Of a stretch of 64,000 bases of DNA, positions 52,346 through 60,727 are shown piece by piece. Source of the DNA: DATFVA01 sp963747755 (GTDB lineage: Bacteria; Bacteroidota; Ignavibacteria; Ignavibacteriales; Ignavibacteriaceae); the NCBI GenBank assembly GCA_963747755.1, contig CAVVGK010000014.1:124001-188000 (forward strand), read 5' to 3'. Both the position numbers and the translations under genes were made by a program. The notes beneath the pieces are model-generated. The model had not been told where the DNA came from. It searched no databases and saw nothing but the letters and a program-made list of their open reading frames with translations. Numbering within the stretch: position 1 is the first letter of the stretch; the number at the start of each line of letters is the position of its first letter.

Positions 52346-52448
52346 GCTCTAACCGACGACACGAAGGTAACCGGTTTTCCCTGCCATGGTCACAACAGAA
52401 ATGAAGATTTTTGCGGATATTTCCAATGAAATTTTATGAGAGGATATT

Positions 52449-52844
52449 ATGAACAGGACTGGAAAACATATGGATAATTTCAAGATACTTGTGCTGGAAA
52501 ATGATGAGAGATGCTGCGGCATAATTTCAGGAAATAACAGGATGAATAATTTTATTTTCTGTTCTGATGCGACCGATTTCAAAGAAAAACTTGATGAATC
52601 TTTCAGCGCTGTGATGATCGATTCGATGCTCCATACCAAAGATAATGGAATCCAGCTGCTTCGCGATCTGAAGGATGATCATAGGTTTTCAAGACTTCCC
52701 ATAATTCTGATAACAGATGATTCCCCTTTCTTCAGTACCGATGTTTACAAAAAATTCGGGGCCGATTTTATTTTATTCAAACCTCTGAGTGAACAAAAAA
52801 TCATGCGTACCTTAAAAAGTATTCTTCTATTGAAAGCTGCGTAG
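52449..52844 (+). CDS. stand-alone response-regulator receiver protein
   Basis: 131 residues, one receiver domain with no output domain. Acidic pocket VLENDER, phospho-acceptor in VMIDSML (D58), Thr in ILITDDS and the conserved Lys in ILFKPL. The ATG at 52449 has GAGGA four bases upstream. It lies right after the 121-bp repeat array and 31 nt before the GH3 gene on the same strand. No histidine kinase adjacent; its partner is unknown. Confidence 0.85.
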   Translation: MNRTGKHMDNFKILVLENDERCCGIISGNNRMNNFIFCSDATDFKEKLDESFSAVMIDSMLHTKDNGIQLLRDLKDDHRFSRLPIILITDDSPFFSTDVYKKFGADFILFKPLSEQKIMRTLKSILLLKAA

Positions 52845-52875
52845 ACGAAATATTCTTCAATAATTCTTCGGCATA

Positions 52876-55047
52876 ATGTATAAAGAAGATCTGACTTCAC
52901 ATAAAGTAAATAAACTTCTTTCAAAAATGACGCTTGAAGAAAAAATCGGTCAGATGACGCAGATTACTCTTGAAGCTGTTTCGTTAACTAAAAGCACGAA
53001 GGATGTCGACCACGAAATCGACCTGCTGAAGCTGAAAGACGCTATAACAAATCATCACGTCGGTTCCATTCTGAATATCTTCGAAGTCGCACATAGCATC
53101 GATTACTGGCATTATATCATAAAGCAGATACAGGATCTTGCCCTTACTACACCGAATAGAATCCCTGTCATCTTCGGCATCGATGCTATCCATGGTGCAA
53201 GCTATGTTCTTGGGGCTGCCCTTTTCCCGCAAAGTCTAAATATGGCCGCTTCATTTAACCGCCGGCTTGTAAGAAGCGCCGCCCGCATTACTTCAGAGGA
53301 AATCATCAATGCACATATCCCCTGGAACTTTAACCCTGTTCTTGATATAGGCCGCCAGCCTCTCTGGCCCCGCTTCTGGGAGACGTTCGGTGAGGATGTT
53401 TACCTGCTGAAGGAAATGGGACGTGAGTACATTGAGGGCGGTCAGAATGAAGCTGTCAAGACGGGACAGACTCCTGCCCTCTGCATGAAGCATTTCGCCG
53501 GCTACAGCTACCCTCTTAATGGAAGGGACCGAACTCCTGCCTGGATCGGCGAGAGAACTCTCCGCGAATATTTTCTGCCTGGTTTCCAGGAGGCTGTTAA
53601 TGCAGGCGTTAAAACAGTAATGATAAGCTCCGGAGAGATCGACGGCATTCCTACTCACTCTGATAAACATCTCCTTACGGATATTCTGCGCGATGAGATG
53701 GGATTTACGGGTGTTGCTGTATCCGACTGGGAAGATATCATTCGACTTCACCTACGCGACAGGGTAGCCTCTACTCCAAAAGAAGCCGTCAAAATGGCCG
53801 TGATGGCCGGTATTGATATGAGTATGGTACCATGGAATTATAGTTTTTCAGATCTGCTGCTCGAACTTGTTCAGGAAGAGGAAGTGCCTTTAAGCAGAAT
53901 AGATGAGGCTGTAGGCAGAATTTTAACTCTGAAATTTGAACTGGGTCTGTTTGATAACCCTTTTATGAAAAACATTGATGTCCATAACACTACTAATTCA
54001 GAAAAAGAAGGTATTAATTACGAAGCCGCTGTGGAATCTATAGTACTTGCAGAGAACCGGAACAATATCCTCCCGCTCCGCGGAGATAAAAAAATACTGG
54101 TTACGGGTCCAACTGCCGACCTTCTCTCTTCTCTTAATGGAGGATGGACTATTACCTGGCAGGGAAATGAGGAATCGCTCTACCCGGAAGATAAGATGAC
54201 AGTGCTCGAAGCAGTTAAGGAAAAGATCGGCGAGGATCAGGTCCTGTTTTTTAAAGGAACTAACTTCAACAGGGATTACGATATAAGCAAAACAGTTGAG
54301 GCTGCTGAAAATGCAGACGTAATCCTGGCCTGTCTCGGTGAACCGGCTTACTGTGAAACAGCGGGCAATACCAGCGACCTTATCCTATTTGATATGCAGC
54401 TGACCCTGGTTGAGGAATTGTATAAGACCCGGAAGCCGATAATTCTTGTTCTACTCCAGGGAAGACCGCGAACTGTAAGCAGGATTGTAAATAAGGTTGA
54501 TGCTGTATTGGTCGCCATGCTCCCGGGTATGGAAGGAGGCCGTGCAATCGCAGACCTGATTTTCGGGGATGCTGTGCCTTCCGGAAAGCTGCCTTTTACT
54601 TACCCTCGAAATCCCGGCGAGGTATCTCACTATGATCATAAACCAATGGAAGTTTATGATTTGAATTATGTAAATCCTCAGTGGGAGTTCGGACATGGAC
54701 TAAGTTATACTAAATTCGAATACAGCAATCTTAAGCTCTCATCACAAATAATGAACCCTGATGATACTCTTGAAGTTTCTGCCTCCGTTACTAACATTGG
54801 CAAAATTAAAGGTAAAGAGAGCGTGCTGTTATATATAACCGATCTTTACGGGTCTGTCTCACGGCCCGTTCTCCAGCTGAAAGGATTTGATAAAGTTGAG
54901 CTTGAACCGGGTCAGGCCAAAGAAGTTTCATTTAAAATAACATCTGATGATCTTTCTTTCATCGGCCGCGATATGGACAGAATAACAGAACCCGGAGAAT
55001 TCCATGTCACCATCGGCCCCCTCTCAAAAACCTTCCTCTTAAAATAG
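52876..55047 (+). CDS. glycoside hydrolase family 3 (beta-glucosidase type)
   Basis: 723 residues without a signal peptide. The N-terminal TIM barrel has MTLEEKIGQMTQ, FGIDAIHGASYVLGA, MKHFAGYSYPLNGRDRTP and the nucleophile Asp in GFTGVAVSDWEDI. The alpha/beta sandwich has LVAMLPGMEGGRAIADLIFG and GKLPFTYPRNPGEVSHYDHK. A C-terminal fibronectin III-like domain (TLEVSASVTNIGKIKGKESV) ends the protein. Hydrolyses beta-linked oligosaccharides, probably in the cytoplasm given the absent signal. It follows a receiver protein and precedes REP arrays. The polysaccharide cluster 3 kb away could supply its substrate (inference). Confidence 0.9.
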   Translation: MYKEDLTSHKVNKLLSKMTLEEKIGQMTQITLEAVSLTKSTKDVDHEIDLLKLKDAITNHHVGSILNIFEVAHSIDYWHYIIKQIQDLALTTPNRIPVIFGIDAIHGASYVLGAALFPQSLNMAASFNRRLVRSAARITSEEIINAHIPWNFNPVLDIGRQPLWPRFWETFGEDVYLLKEMGREYIEGGQNEAVKTGQTPALCMKHFAGYSYPLNGRDRTPAWIGERTLREYFLPGFQEAVNAGVKTVMISSGEIDGIPTHSDKHLLTDILRDEMGFTGVAVSDWEDIIRLHLRDRVASTPKEAVKMAVMAGIDMSMVPWNYSFSDLLLELVQEEEVPLSRIDEAVGRILTLKFELGLFDNPFMKNIDVHNTTNSEKEGINYEAAVESIVLAENRNNILPLRGDKKILVTGPTADLLSSLNGGWTITWQGNEESLYPEDKMTVLEAVKEKIGEDQVLFFKGTNFNRDYDISKTVEAAENADVILACLGEPAYCETAGNTSDLILFDMQLTLVEELYKTRKPIILVLLQGRPRTVSRIVNKVDAVLVAMLPGMEGGRAIADLIFGDAVPSGKLPFTYPRNPGEVSHYDHKPMEVYDLNYVNPQWEFGHGLSYTKFEYSNLKLSSQIMNPDDTLEVSASVTNIGKIKGKESVLLYITDLYGSVSRPVLQLKGFDKVELEPGQAKEVSFKITSDDLSFIGRDMDRITEPGEFHVTIGPLSKTFLLK

Positions 55048-55059
55048 AGATTATTGACA

Positions 55060-55771
55060 TTGCTGTTTTGCTTCAGCCAACGAACTGCTTTATATTCACA
55101 TAACTAACATTGCCGTCGCTTTTAACCGACAGTTAGATCACCAAGATATCGCCCCGGCTTTAGCCACATTTGAAGATTTTGATTGTTACCTCAATCAATG
55201 ATTGTCTTTAATATTACCGTTTGGCTTCATAACTAAAATTACCCTCGGTTTTCACCGACTTTATATTCGCATAACTAACATTACCGTCGGTTTTAACCGA
55301 CTTTATATTCACATAACTAACATTGCCGTCGGTTTTAACCGACGGTTAGATCACCAAGATATAGCTCCCGGCTTTAGCCACATTTGAAGATTTTAATTGT
55401 TACCTCAATCAATGATTGTCTTTAATATTACCGTTTGGCTTCATAACTAAAATTACCCTCGGTTTTCACCGACTTTATATTCGCATAACTAACATTACCG
55501 TCGGTTTTAACCGACGGTTAGATCACCAACATAACGCTCCCGGCTTTAGCCACATTTGAAGATTTTAATTGTTACCTCAATCAATGATTGTCTTTAATAT
55601 TACCGTTTGGCTTCATAACTAAAATTACCCTCGGTTTTAACCGACTTTATATTCGCATAACTAACATTACCGTCGGTTTTAACCGACTTTATATTCGCAT
55701 AACTAACATTACCGTCGGTTTTAACCGACGGTTAGATCACCAACATAACGCTCCCGGCTTTAGCCACATTT
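55060..55771. repeat. nested palindromic repeat array (REP-like) left of the transposase
   Basis: Three long units beginning AATGATTGTCTTTAATATT (near 55197, 55411 and 55583; spacings 214 and 172). They contain varying numbers of a 42-bp subunit built from TTTATATTCRCATAACTAA plus the palindrome CCGTCGGTTTTAACCGACGG, and each ends in CCCGGCTTTAGCCACATTT. The 42-bp difference between units equals one subunit, so the array grows by slippage or recombination. Open frames across it are simply repeat translations. Confidence 0.9.
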
Positions 55772-56292
55772 GAAGATTTAAGCTGAATTCAATTATTAAT
55801 ATATTCCCATCCATACTTTTTCATAAACTCATCTATTTCTTCTGCAAAAGATTTATGCCTATGATGTTCTTCTTGATGAAGAATATAATCTCGTACTGCA
55901 CTAAGATGACTTTCACTTACGCTAACGGCCCAATAATCATCCTGCCAGGAAAATTTATTCCTCAATATTTTATTTTTATTTATCCAAAATGAAGATTCAC
56001 CTTTTAGCAATTGACTTACTTTACTTATAGAATATTCCCTATCAAGAGAAATCAGGCAATGAATGTGTTCCATATGTCCATTTATAGTATCCAGCCATAT
56101 TTTTTTATCTTCAGCATTCTGCCTGATATGATCATAAATCCTATTCCGGAAATCTTTATGGATAATTTTTTCTCTATTTTTTGTTGTAAAAACAAGATGC
56201 ACCCACATTCTGACCCAGCTCATTTGTAATACCCTTATTTTTATAATCAGAAAGTTTAAAATAATAATTTTTTAAATGTGGCTAAAGCCGGG
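55753..56292. mobile_element. RAYT/REP element: Y1 transposase between 19-bp inverted repeats
   Basis: The transposase gene is bracketed by CCCGGCTTTAGCCACATTT (55753-55771) and its exact reverse complement (56274-56292). These arms belong to the repeat family present in the arrays at 41, 51.6-52.3 and 55-55.8 kb. The arrangement (single-copy Y1 transposase flanked by inverted REPs with many REPs elsewhere) is that of REP-associated tyrosine transposases, not of a classic IS with short terminal repeats. Confidence 0.75.
55789..56223 (-). CDS. Y1 (IS200/REP-associated) transposase
   Basis: 144 residues of the TnpA/Y1_Tnp fold. It begins WVRMWVHLVFTTKNREKII, has the HUH metal motif in GHMEHIHCLISLD (HIH) and the candidate catalytic Tyr in LSAVRDYILHQEEHHRHKSF. 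QDDYWAVSVSESHL is a typical family stretch. Single-strand HUH nucleases of this group cut and join at hairpins. The palindromic repeats flanking it are the likely substrate. The gene appears intact. Confidence 0.9.
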   Translation of the reverse strand: MSWVRMWVHLVFTTKNREKIIHKDFRNRIYDHIRQNAEDKKIWLDTINGHMEHIHCLISLDREYSISKVSQLLKGESSFWINKNKILRNKFSWQDDYWAVSVSESHLSAVRDYILHQEEHHRHKSFAEEIDEFMKKYGWEYINN

Positions 56293-56319
56293 ATGTGGAG
56301 AGGGAATACATGCAGCCCG

Positions 56320-56470
56320 TTTGCTAAAGCTCAACGGCAATAGAGGGTTATACTGCCTTTCGGTTGGCTGAAGCCCAATGGCAATAGAGGGTTATACTGC
56401 TTTTCGGTTGGCTGAAGCCCAATGGCAATAGAGGGTTATACTGCTTTTCGTTGGCAAGCCAAACGCAGTG
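56320..56470. repeat. 44-bp tandem repeats right of the transposase
   Basis: GCAATAGAGGGTTATACTGC occurs at 56337, 56381 and 56425 (period 44), interleaved with CGGTTGGCTGAAGCCCAATG. The sub-motif TTGGCTGAAGCC is palindromic and also occurs at 41.2 kb and 55.07 kb. It fills the space between the transposase element and the debranching enzyme gene. Confidence 0.85.
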
Positions 56471-56504
56471 TTAAGCGATGGCAAAATGCTAGACTGCACA
56501 TACT

Positions 56505-58664
56505 TTACTTAACGCTGATTACTTCCCACCCCTTCTTACGGCTTAGTACGTTTATTCCGACATGATTCTGGAAGGTTTCGAAGCGTATTTCCGCGGTGTC
56601 GTCACCAAGATCGAGGTTTGAAATTACAGCCTCCCCTATCCAGCGCGGAAGAACAGGATTGTTGAAAATAATCCTTTTTTTTACTGCGTTGATCTCTAAT
56701 CCTAAAGCCGATTGCAGCAGCATATATACCGCCCCGGTTGCCCATGCCTGCGGTGAACAGGCCACCGGATAGGTAACAGGACCTTCATCTTCGCGTCTCT
56801 TAAAACCGCAGAATAATTCCGGAAGCCTGTAGAAATCCGAATGCCTCGCTGCCTCATACATTCCTGAAAATAAATCAGATACCTTCTGTTTGTACCCGTA
56901 CCTCGAGATTCCATATGTAATCAGCGTAGTGTCGTGAGGCCAGATTGAACCATTATGATATGAGAGAGGGTTATAGCAAACTGAATCATTTGCGATTGTC
57001 CTTATCCCCCACCCCGAAAAAAATTTGTCTGAAGTAAGATTCTCAACAAGCGCTTCTATATGATTATCATCGCTAATGCCTGAAAGCAAACAGTGTCCCC
57101 CATTGGATGAATTTACCCTGCATGGTTTTTTATCGGCATCAAGTGCAATAACAAAATTATTCAGCCGGCTGTCCCAGAACTCCTTATTAAACTTTTCCTT
57201 TAATCCTTCTGCACTTTTAAGCAGACCATGTGATAGTTCCTTTTCACCAAACACTCCCGCCAGGAAGGCGCCTGATGTTTTTGCCTGGTACGCATATGAT
57301 TGAACCTCACATAACGCTATCGGAGATTTTGCAATCTGTCCATTGCTGTGAAAAACGGCATCGGGAGAATCCTTCCAGCCCTGGTTGTATAATCCTTTCT
57401 CATTCTTGTATATATATTCAACGAATCCATCACCATCAACATCGCCATATTCATCAATCCATTTCAACGCGAGCTTCAGGTTCTCCCATATGCCTGTAAT
57501 TGTCTCAATGTCTGCCGTTCTTATATAATATTTATATGCCAGAATAATGAACAAAGGAGTTACATCAATCGAACCGAAGTACTTTCCGAAGGGAAGTTCG
57601 CCGGCGGTGACCATCTCACCGTGCCTTTTTTCATGAAAGATCTTTCCCGGCTCTGCTTCATTGAAATTGTTTACCTCCTTAGCCTGGTTTGCTGCAAGAT
57701 AGAGAAGGACATCCTTAGACAATTTCGGAAAAGCCCAGAGTGTTTCCATCGCCGTAATAATACCATCCCTGCCAAACGGTGCGGTAAACCACGGTATCCC
57801 TGCATATGGATACATGCCGTGCTCGGTATCGGCTATTAAAGAGATCAGATCTGTGGTCGATCTGTTTACCCAATGGTTGAACTGATTGCTGGAAGTTTTT
57901 ATTAGAGCACTGTATTTTTCTCTTTTGTTTCTTTCTTTGTCCAGTTTTTTAAGCGCCGCACTACTGTTAATCCTGGTATCTTCTTTAATACCCGTGTGCA
58001 TCACAATACTCAAAGCCAGGTTCACTTCTTCATCAGGTTCAAGGTCCATTATATATCCCGAGTTGTTCCTGCTGATATTATCGGGAGTTTTTGAAAACAG
58101 ATATTCAGCCCTGCGTTCCCTGTCGTCGATGCCTTTGTAATTGTATCTCATCCCCCCTTTTATCTTTTTGACAGCTATCTCCCTTTTGCCGTTGAGTCTG
58201 ATAAATTTCTTAACTTCAAAAATATCCATAAAATCAGAATCGAAAAGGAATTCAATTTCAAATTTATGTTTCCTGCTGCTGTAGCTGTGCAGCGTCAGGT
58301 TCTCGAAAAATGTATCCTCGTATATAAATCTTTTACTATAAAGGTAGACGGACCCCTCTTTTATAATTTCATCACCCGAAGGAAGATCGGGATTAGTCAT
58401 ATCTATGCTGAGGATTTCCATATTTTCATTCATGGAGGCCCCGAGCAGCAGCGGCTTTTTCCCGTTTATTTTTATTTCATACCGCGAAACAAACCTGGTA
58501 TCATTATGATAGATACCGTTCTTGCTCCCTGGTTTGCTTATTATATTTCCCCACCTGTTAAAGATGCCGAAAGTATTTGAATCATTTAATACAAATGTAC
58601 TTTCGTCTGCCTCATTATTGAAAAACGTTGTTTCGTTATCATTCAGCTCATTTTTATCATGCAT
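56505..58664 (-). CDS. amylo-alpha-1,6-glucosidase / glycogen-debranching-type enzyme
   Basis: About 719 residues. N-terminal beta domain (GNIISKPGSKNGIYHNDTRF, then FVSRYEIKINGKKPLLLGAS) as in the glycogen-debranching N-terminal family, and an (alpha/alpha)6 barrel with WFTAPFGRDGIITAMETLWA, GWKDSPDAVFHSNGQ and GSIWPHDTTLITYGISRYGY. The ATG at 58664 follows GGAAAG and overlaps the preceding GT4 stop by 8 nt; a GTG at 58685 is possible. Likely trims alpha-linked oligosaccharides. Last gene of the GT2-GT2-GT4-debranching cluster. Confidence 0.85.
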   Translation of the reverse strand: MHDKNELNDNETTFFNNEADESTFVLNDSNTFGIFNRWGNIISKPGSKNGIYHNDTRFVSRYEIKINGKKPLLLGASMNENMEILSIDMTNPDLPSGDEIIKEGSVYLYSKRFIYEDTFFENLTLHSYSSRKHKFEIEFLFDSDFMDIFEVKKFIRLNGKREIAVKKIKGGMRYNYKGIDDRERRAEYLFSKTPDNISRNNSGYIMDLEPDEEVNLALSIVMHTGIKEDTRINSSAALKKLDKERNKREKYSALIKTSSNQFNHWVNRSTTDLISLIADTEHGMYPYAGIPWFTAPFGRDGIITAMETLWAFPKLSKDVLLYLAANQAKEVNNFNEAEPGKIFHEKRHGEMVTAGELPFGKYFGSIDVTPLFIILAYKYYIRTADIETITGIWENLKLALKWIDEYGDVDGDGFVEYIYKNEKGLYNQGWKDSPDAVFHSNGQIAKSPIALCEVQSYAYQAKTSGAFLAGVFGEKELSHGLLKSAEGLKEKFNKEFWDSRLNNFVIALDADKKPCRVNSSNGGHCLLSGISDDNHIEALVENLTSDKFFSGWGIRTIANDSVCYNPLSYHNGSIWPHDTTLITYGISRYGYKQKVSDLFSGMYEAARHSDFYRLPELFCGFKRREDEGPVTYPVACSPQAWATGAVYMLLQSALGLEINAVKKRIIFNNPVLPRWIGEAVISNLDLGDDTAEIRFETFQNHVGINVLSRKKGWEVISVK

Positions 58665-59793
58665 TAAACTTTCCGTTTGTTTCACTAAACACAGCTCTGT
58701 CTTTAAAGGTGATAAAGAATTTCTCTATATCATTTATAAATCTTTCTGAATTCAGCCTCTCCCTCGCATCCTTAGAACAGAACTCCCGGAAAATAGATCC
58801 TAGCTTCTTCACGTAACCGGCAGCTTCGTCGACAGATCTGAAGATAAATCCGTTTTTACCATGCACTATCTGCTCGGTTACAGCTCCCCGTCCAAACCCG
58901 ATAACAGGTGTTCCTGCAGCCAGACTCTCAGCTATAACCCTTCCAAAAGGCTCGGCCCAATTCTCGTCTTCAAATCCTGAAGGAAATACCGATGCCGCAG
59001 CATTTCCGAGCAGCTTGTATTTTATTGTCTCGTCGGCGTTGCCGAAATAAAAAACAGTTTTGTTATCAATCAGAGGCTTAATCTCCTCATAAAAATATTT
59101 CAGTGAACTTGATTCTGCATTTGAATGGTCAACGTACGGTTCGCCGGCTAAAATAATCGGCATACCGGCTTTCTTTGCAATTTTTATGGCCGTTAGCTGT
59201 CCTTTCCGTTTATCAATACGCGAAAGCATTACAAGGTAATCCCTGCATTCCTGTCTTAATGATTTTAATAAATCAATATTTATTTTTATGTCATTCCTGC
59301 TTAGAGAGTTCTTGTAAAAGGGTATGTGGTCAATCCTGATTCCCTGCAGAATGTAATGCAGGTTTTCGCTCTCTATAAATTGATCCCTGTGCGACATTGA
59401 CTGTGCGAGTGATGTAAAATTTGCAAGTATAAATTTCTGTTCCTCAATATTGGGTGTATAGTGCAGGTTCACAATACATTTTTTGTTGAGACCTCTCTTT
59501 ATCAGCTCTTTAAATAAATTGAAATCTACCAGGTGGATATTGATTATATCATAATCCTTTTCTTTAATGCTGCAAAGTATACAATCAGTGAGATCGCTTT
59601 TTATTTCCTCTTCCTTTGCCTTTAAAGTTATCCCGGGATGCTTTATCCTCGAATTTCCGTTGGCAATAAGATCAATTGTATGTCCCTTACCTGCCAGGCC
59701 TATAGCAAGGTCGAACACAACACGCTCAACTCCGCCGTAACCGGAGTACGGGGGTATTGGAATGTTGGTGGGGCTCACCATCAGTATATTCAT
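58657..59793 (-). CDS. family 4 glycosyltransferase
   Basis: 378 residues, GT-B fold. The N-terminal acceptor domain has YSGYGGVERVVFDLAIGLAGKGH. The C-terminal donor domain has VMLSRIDKRKGQLTAIKIA, PIILAGEPYV, the Glu-rich AEPFGRVIAESLAAGTPVIG and GFGRGAVTEQIVHGKNGF. The gene overlaps the upstream GT2 by 4 nt (ATGA) and the downstream debranching gene by 8 nt, so all are translated together. Sugar donor unknown; alpha-glycosidic transfer with retention is the family rule. Confidence 0.88.
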   Translation of the reverse strand: MNILMVSPTNIPIPPYSGYGGVERVVFDLAIGLAGKGHTIDLIANGNSRIKHPGITLKAKEEEIKSDLTDCILCSIKEKDYDIINIHLVDFNLFKELIKRGLNKKCIVNLHYTPNIEEQKFILANFTSLAQSMSHRDQFIESENLHYILQGIRIDHIPFYKNSLSRNDIKINIDLLKSLRQECRDYLVMLSRIDKRKGQLTAIKIAKKAGMPIILAGEPYVDHSNAESSSLKYFYEEIKPLIDNKTVFYFGNADETIKYKLLGNAAASVFPSGFEDENWAEPFGRVIAESLAAGTPVIGFGRGAVTEQIVHGKNGFIFRSVDEAAGYVKKLGSIFREFCSKDARERLNSERFINDIEKFFITFKDRAVFSETNGKFNA

Positions 59794-60722
59794 ACATTCA
59801 CTCGTATTAGTTGCTGTTCTAATCGTTTCATCGTTTTCTCTGTCATGGGTATCGTTTTATTAAGGCTGATAGTTTGGGGATTGCTTATAAACTCAATCTT
59901 TGCATTCTCAAGTTTTACAGGAACTCTGAACAATCTTTTAACGTCTTCGGTATCATATCTCATCATCTCCTTTGCTCTCAGCTTTATTTCGTTCCTGTTC
60001 GATATTCTCATCTCTGATCTGAATCCGGAAAGCGAATTCATTGTTAGCGAATCCGTCTCTTCATACTTAGTTATTAGCGGCTCATTAATGAAGCTGTGCT
60101 TGTAACCCGATGCTATAAGCCTGTCTCTTAATTCCCTGTCCTCTTCAATTACATCCAAAAATCCTCCCGTTTCTTCAAATACTTTCTTTCTGAATAAACC
60201 GGGATTTGGAAGCAGGAATTTTCCGCCGCTGAATGTTGTATTCTGGATATTAGGGAAGAAATCATCAACAAGGCTGACAGGCCAGCCTACATTAAATATC
60301 TTTCCGTCAAGTCTTATAAATTTATGCTGCACATATACAACATCATTCTGAACATCACGCTTCCCTTCCCAGATAGAATCCGGATCCCTTATTCCTGTGT
60401 CACCCGCTAATGCTCTTTTCTGTAATTCAATTTTATTCGGATCATAAAGATCATCCGAATCGTGAAAGGTTATGGCATCATAATCCGCCAGAAGAATTCC
60501 GAGGTTCTTAGCATTTGCTGTTCCGGAATTTTCCGCCAGCTTTATATAGTTGAATTCAGGTTCATCAAAATAAGATTTCACCCTGCTTAAGGTATCATCA
60601 GTTGACCCATCATCAATCACACAAATATTTACATCGCCGGAATATTGAGAAAGCGAATTGTCTATAATTCTCCTGATATTATTTGCCCTGTTAAATGTCG
60701 GTATAACTATGGAGATTTTCAT
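59790..60722 (-). CDS. family 2 glycosyltransferase
   Basis: 310 residues. GT-A core with ISIVIPTFNRANNIRRIID, CVIDDGSTDDTL, ENSGTANAKNLG and the DxD-type ITFHDSDDLYDPNKIEL. The second half (GGFLDVIEEDRELRDRLIAS) is the usual acceptor region. No membrane segments. 5 nt downstream of the membrane GT2 gene and overlapping GT4, hence the second gene of the cluster. Confidence 0.88.
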   Translation of the reverse strand: MKISIVIPTFNRANNIRRIIDNSLSQYSGDVNICVIDDGSTDDTLSRVKSYFDEPEFNYIKLAENSGTANAKNLGILLADYDAITFHDSDDLYDPNKIELQKRALAGDTGIRDPDSIWEGKRDVQNDVVYVQHKFIRLDGKIFNVGWPVSLVDDFFPNIQNTTFSGGKFLLPNPGLFRKKVFEETGGFLDVIEEDRELRDRLIASGYKHSFINEPLITKYEETDSLTMNSLSGFRSEMRISNRNEIKLRAKEMMRYDTEDVKRLFRVPVKLENAKIEFISNPQTISLNKTIPMTEKTMKRLEQQLIRVNV

Positions 60723-60727
60723 TGGAT

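Noticed and set aside
55202..55773. Open frames of 61 codons with repeated GFNRLYIRITNITV-like segments
   Set aside because: They are translations of the 42-bp REP subunits and lack a ribosome binding site; the repetition is at DNA level.
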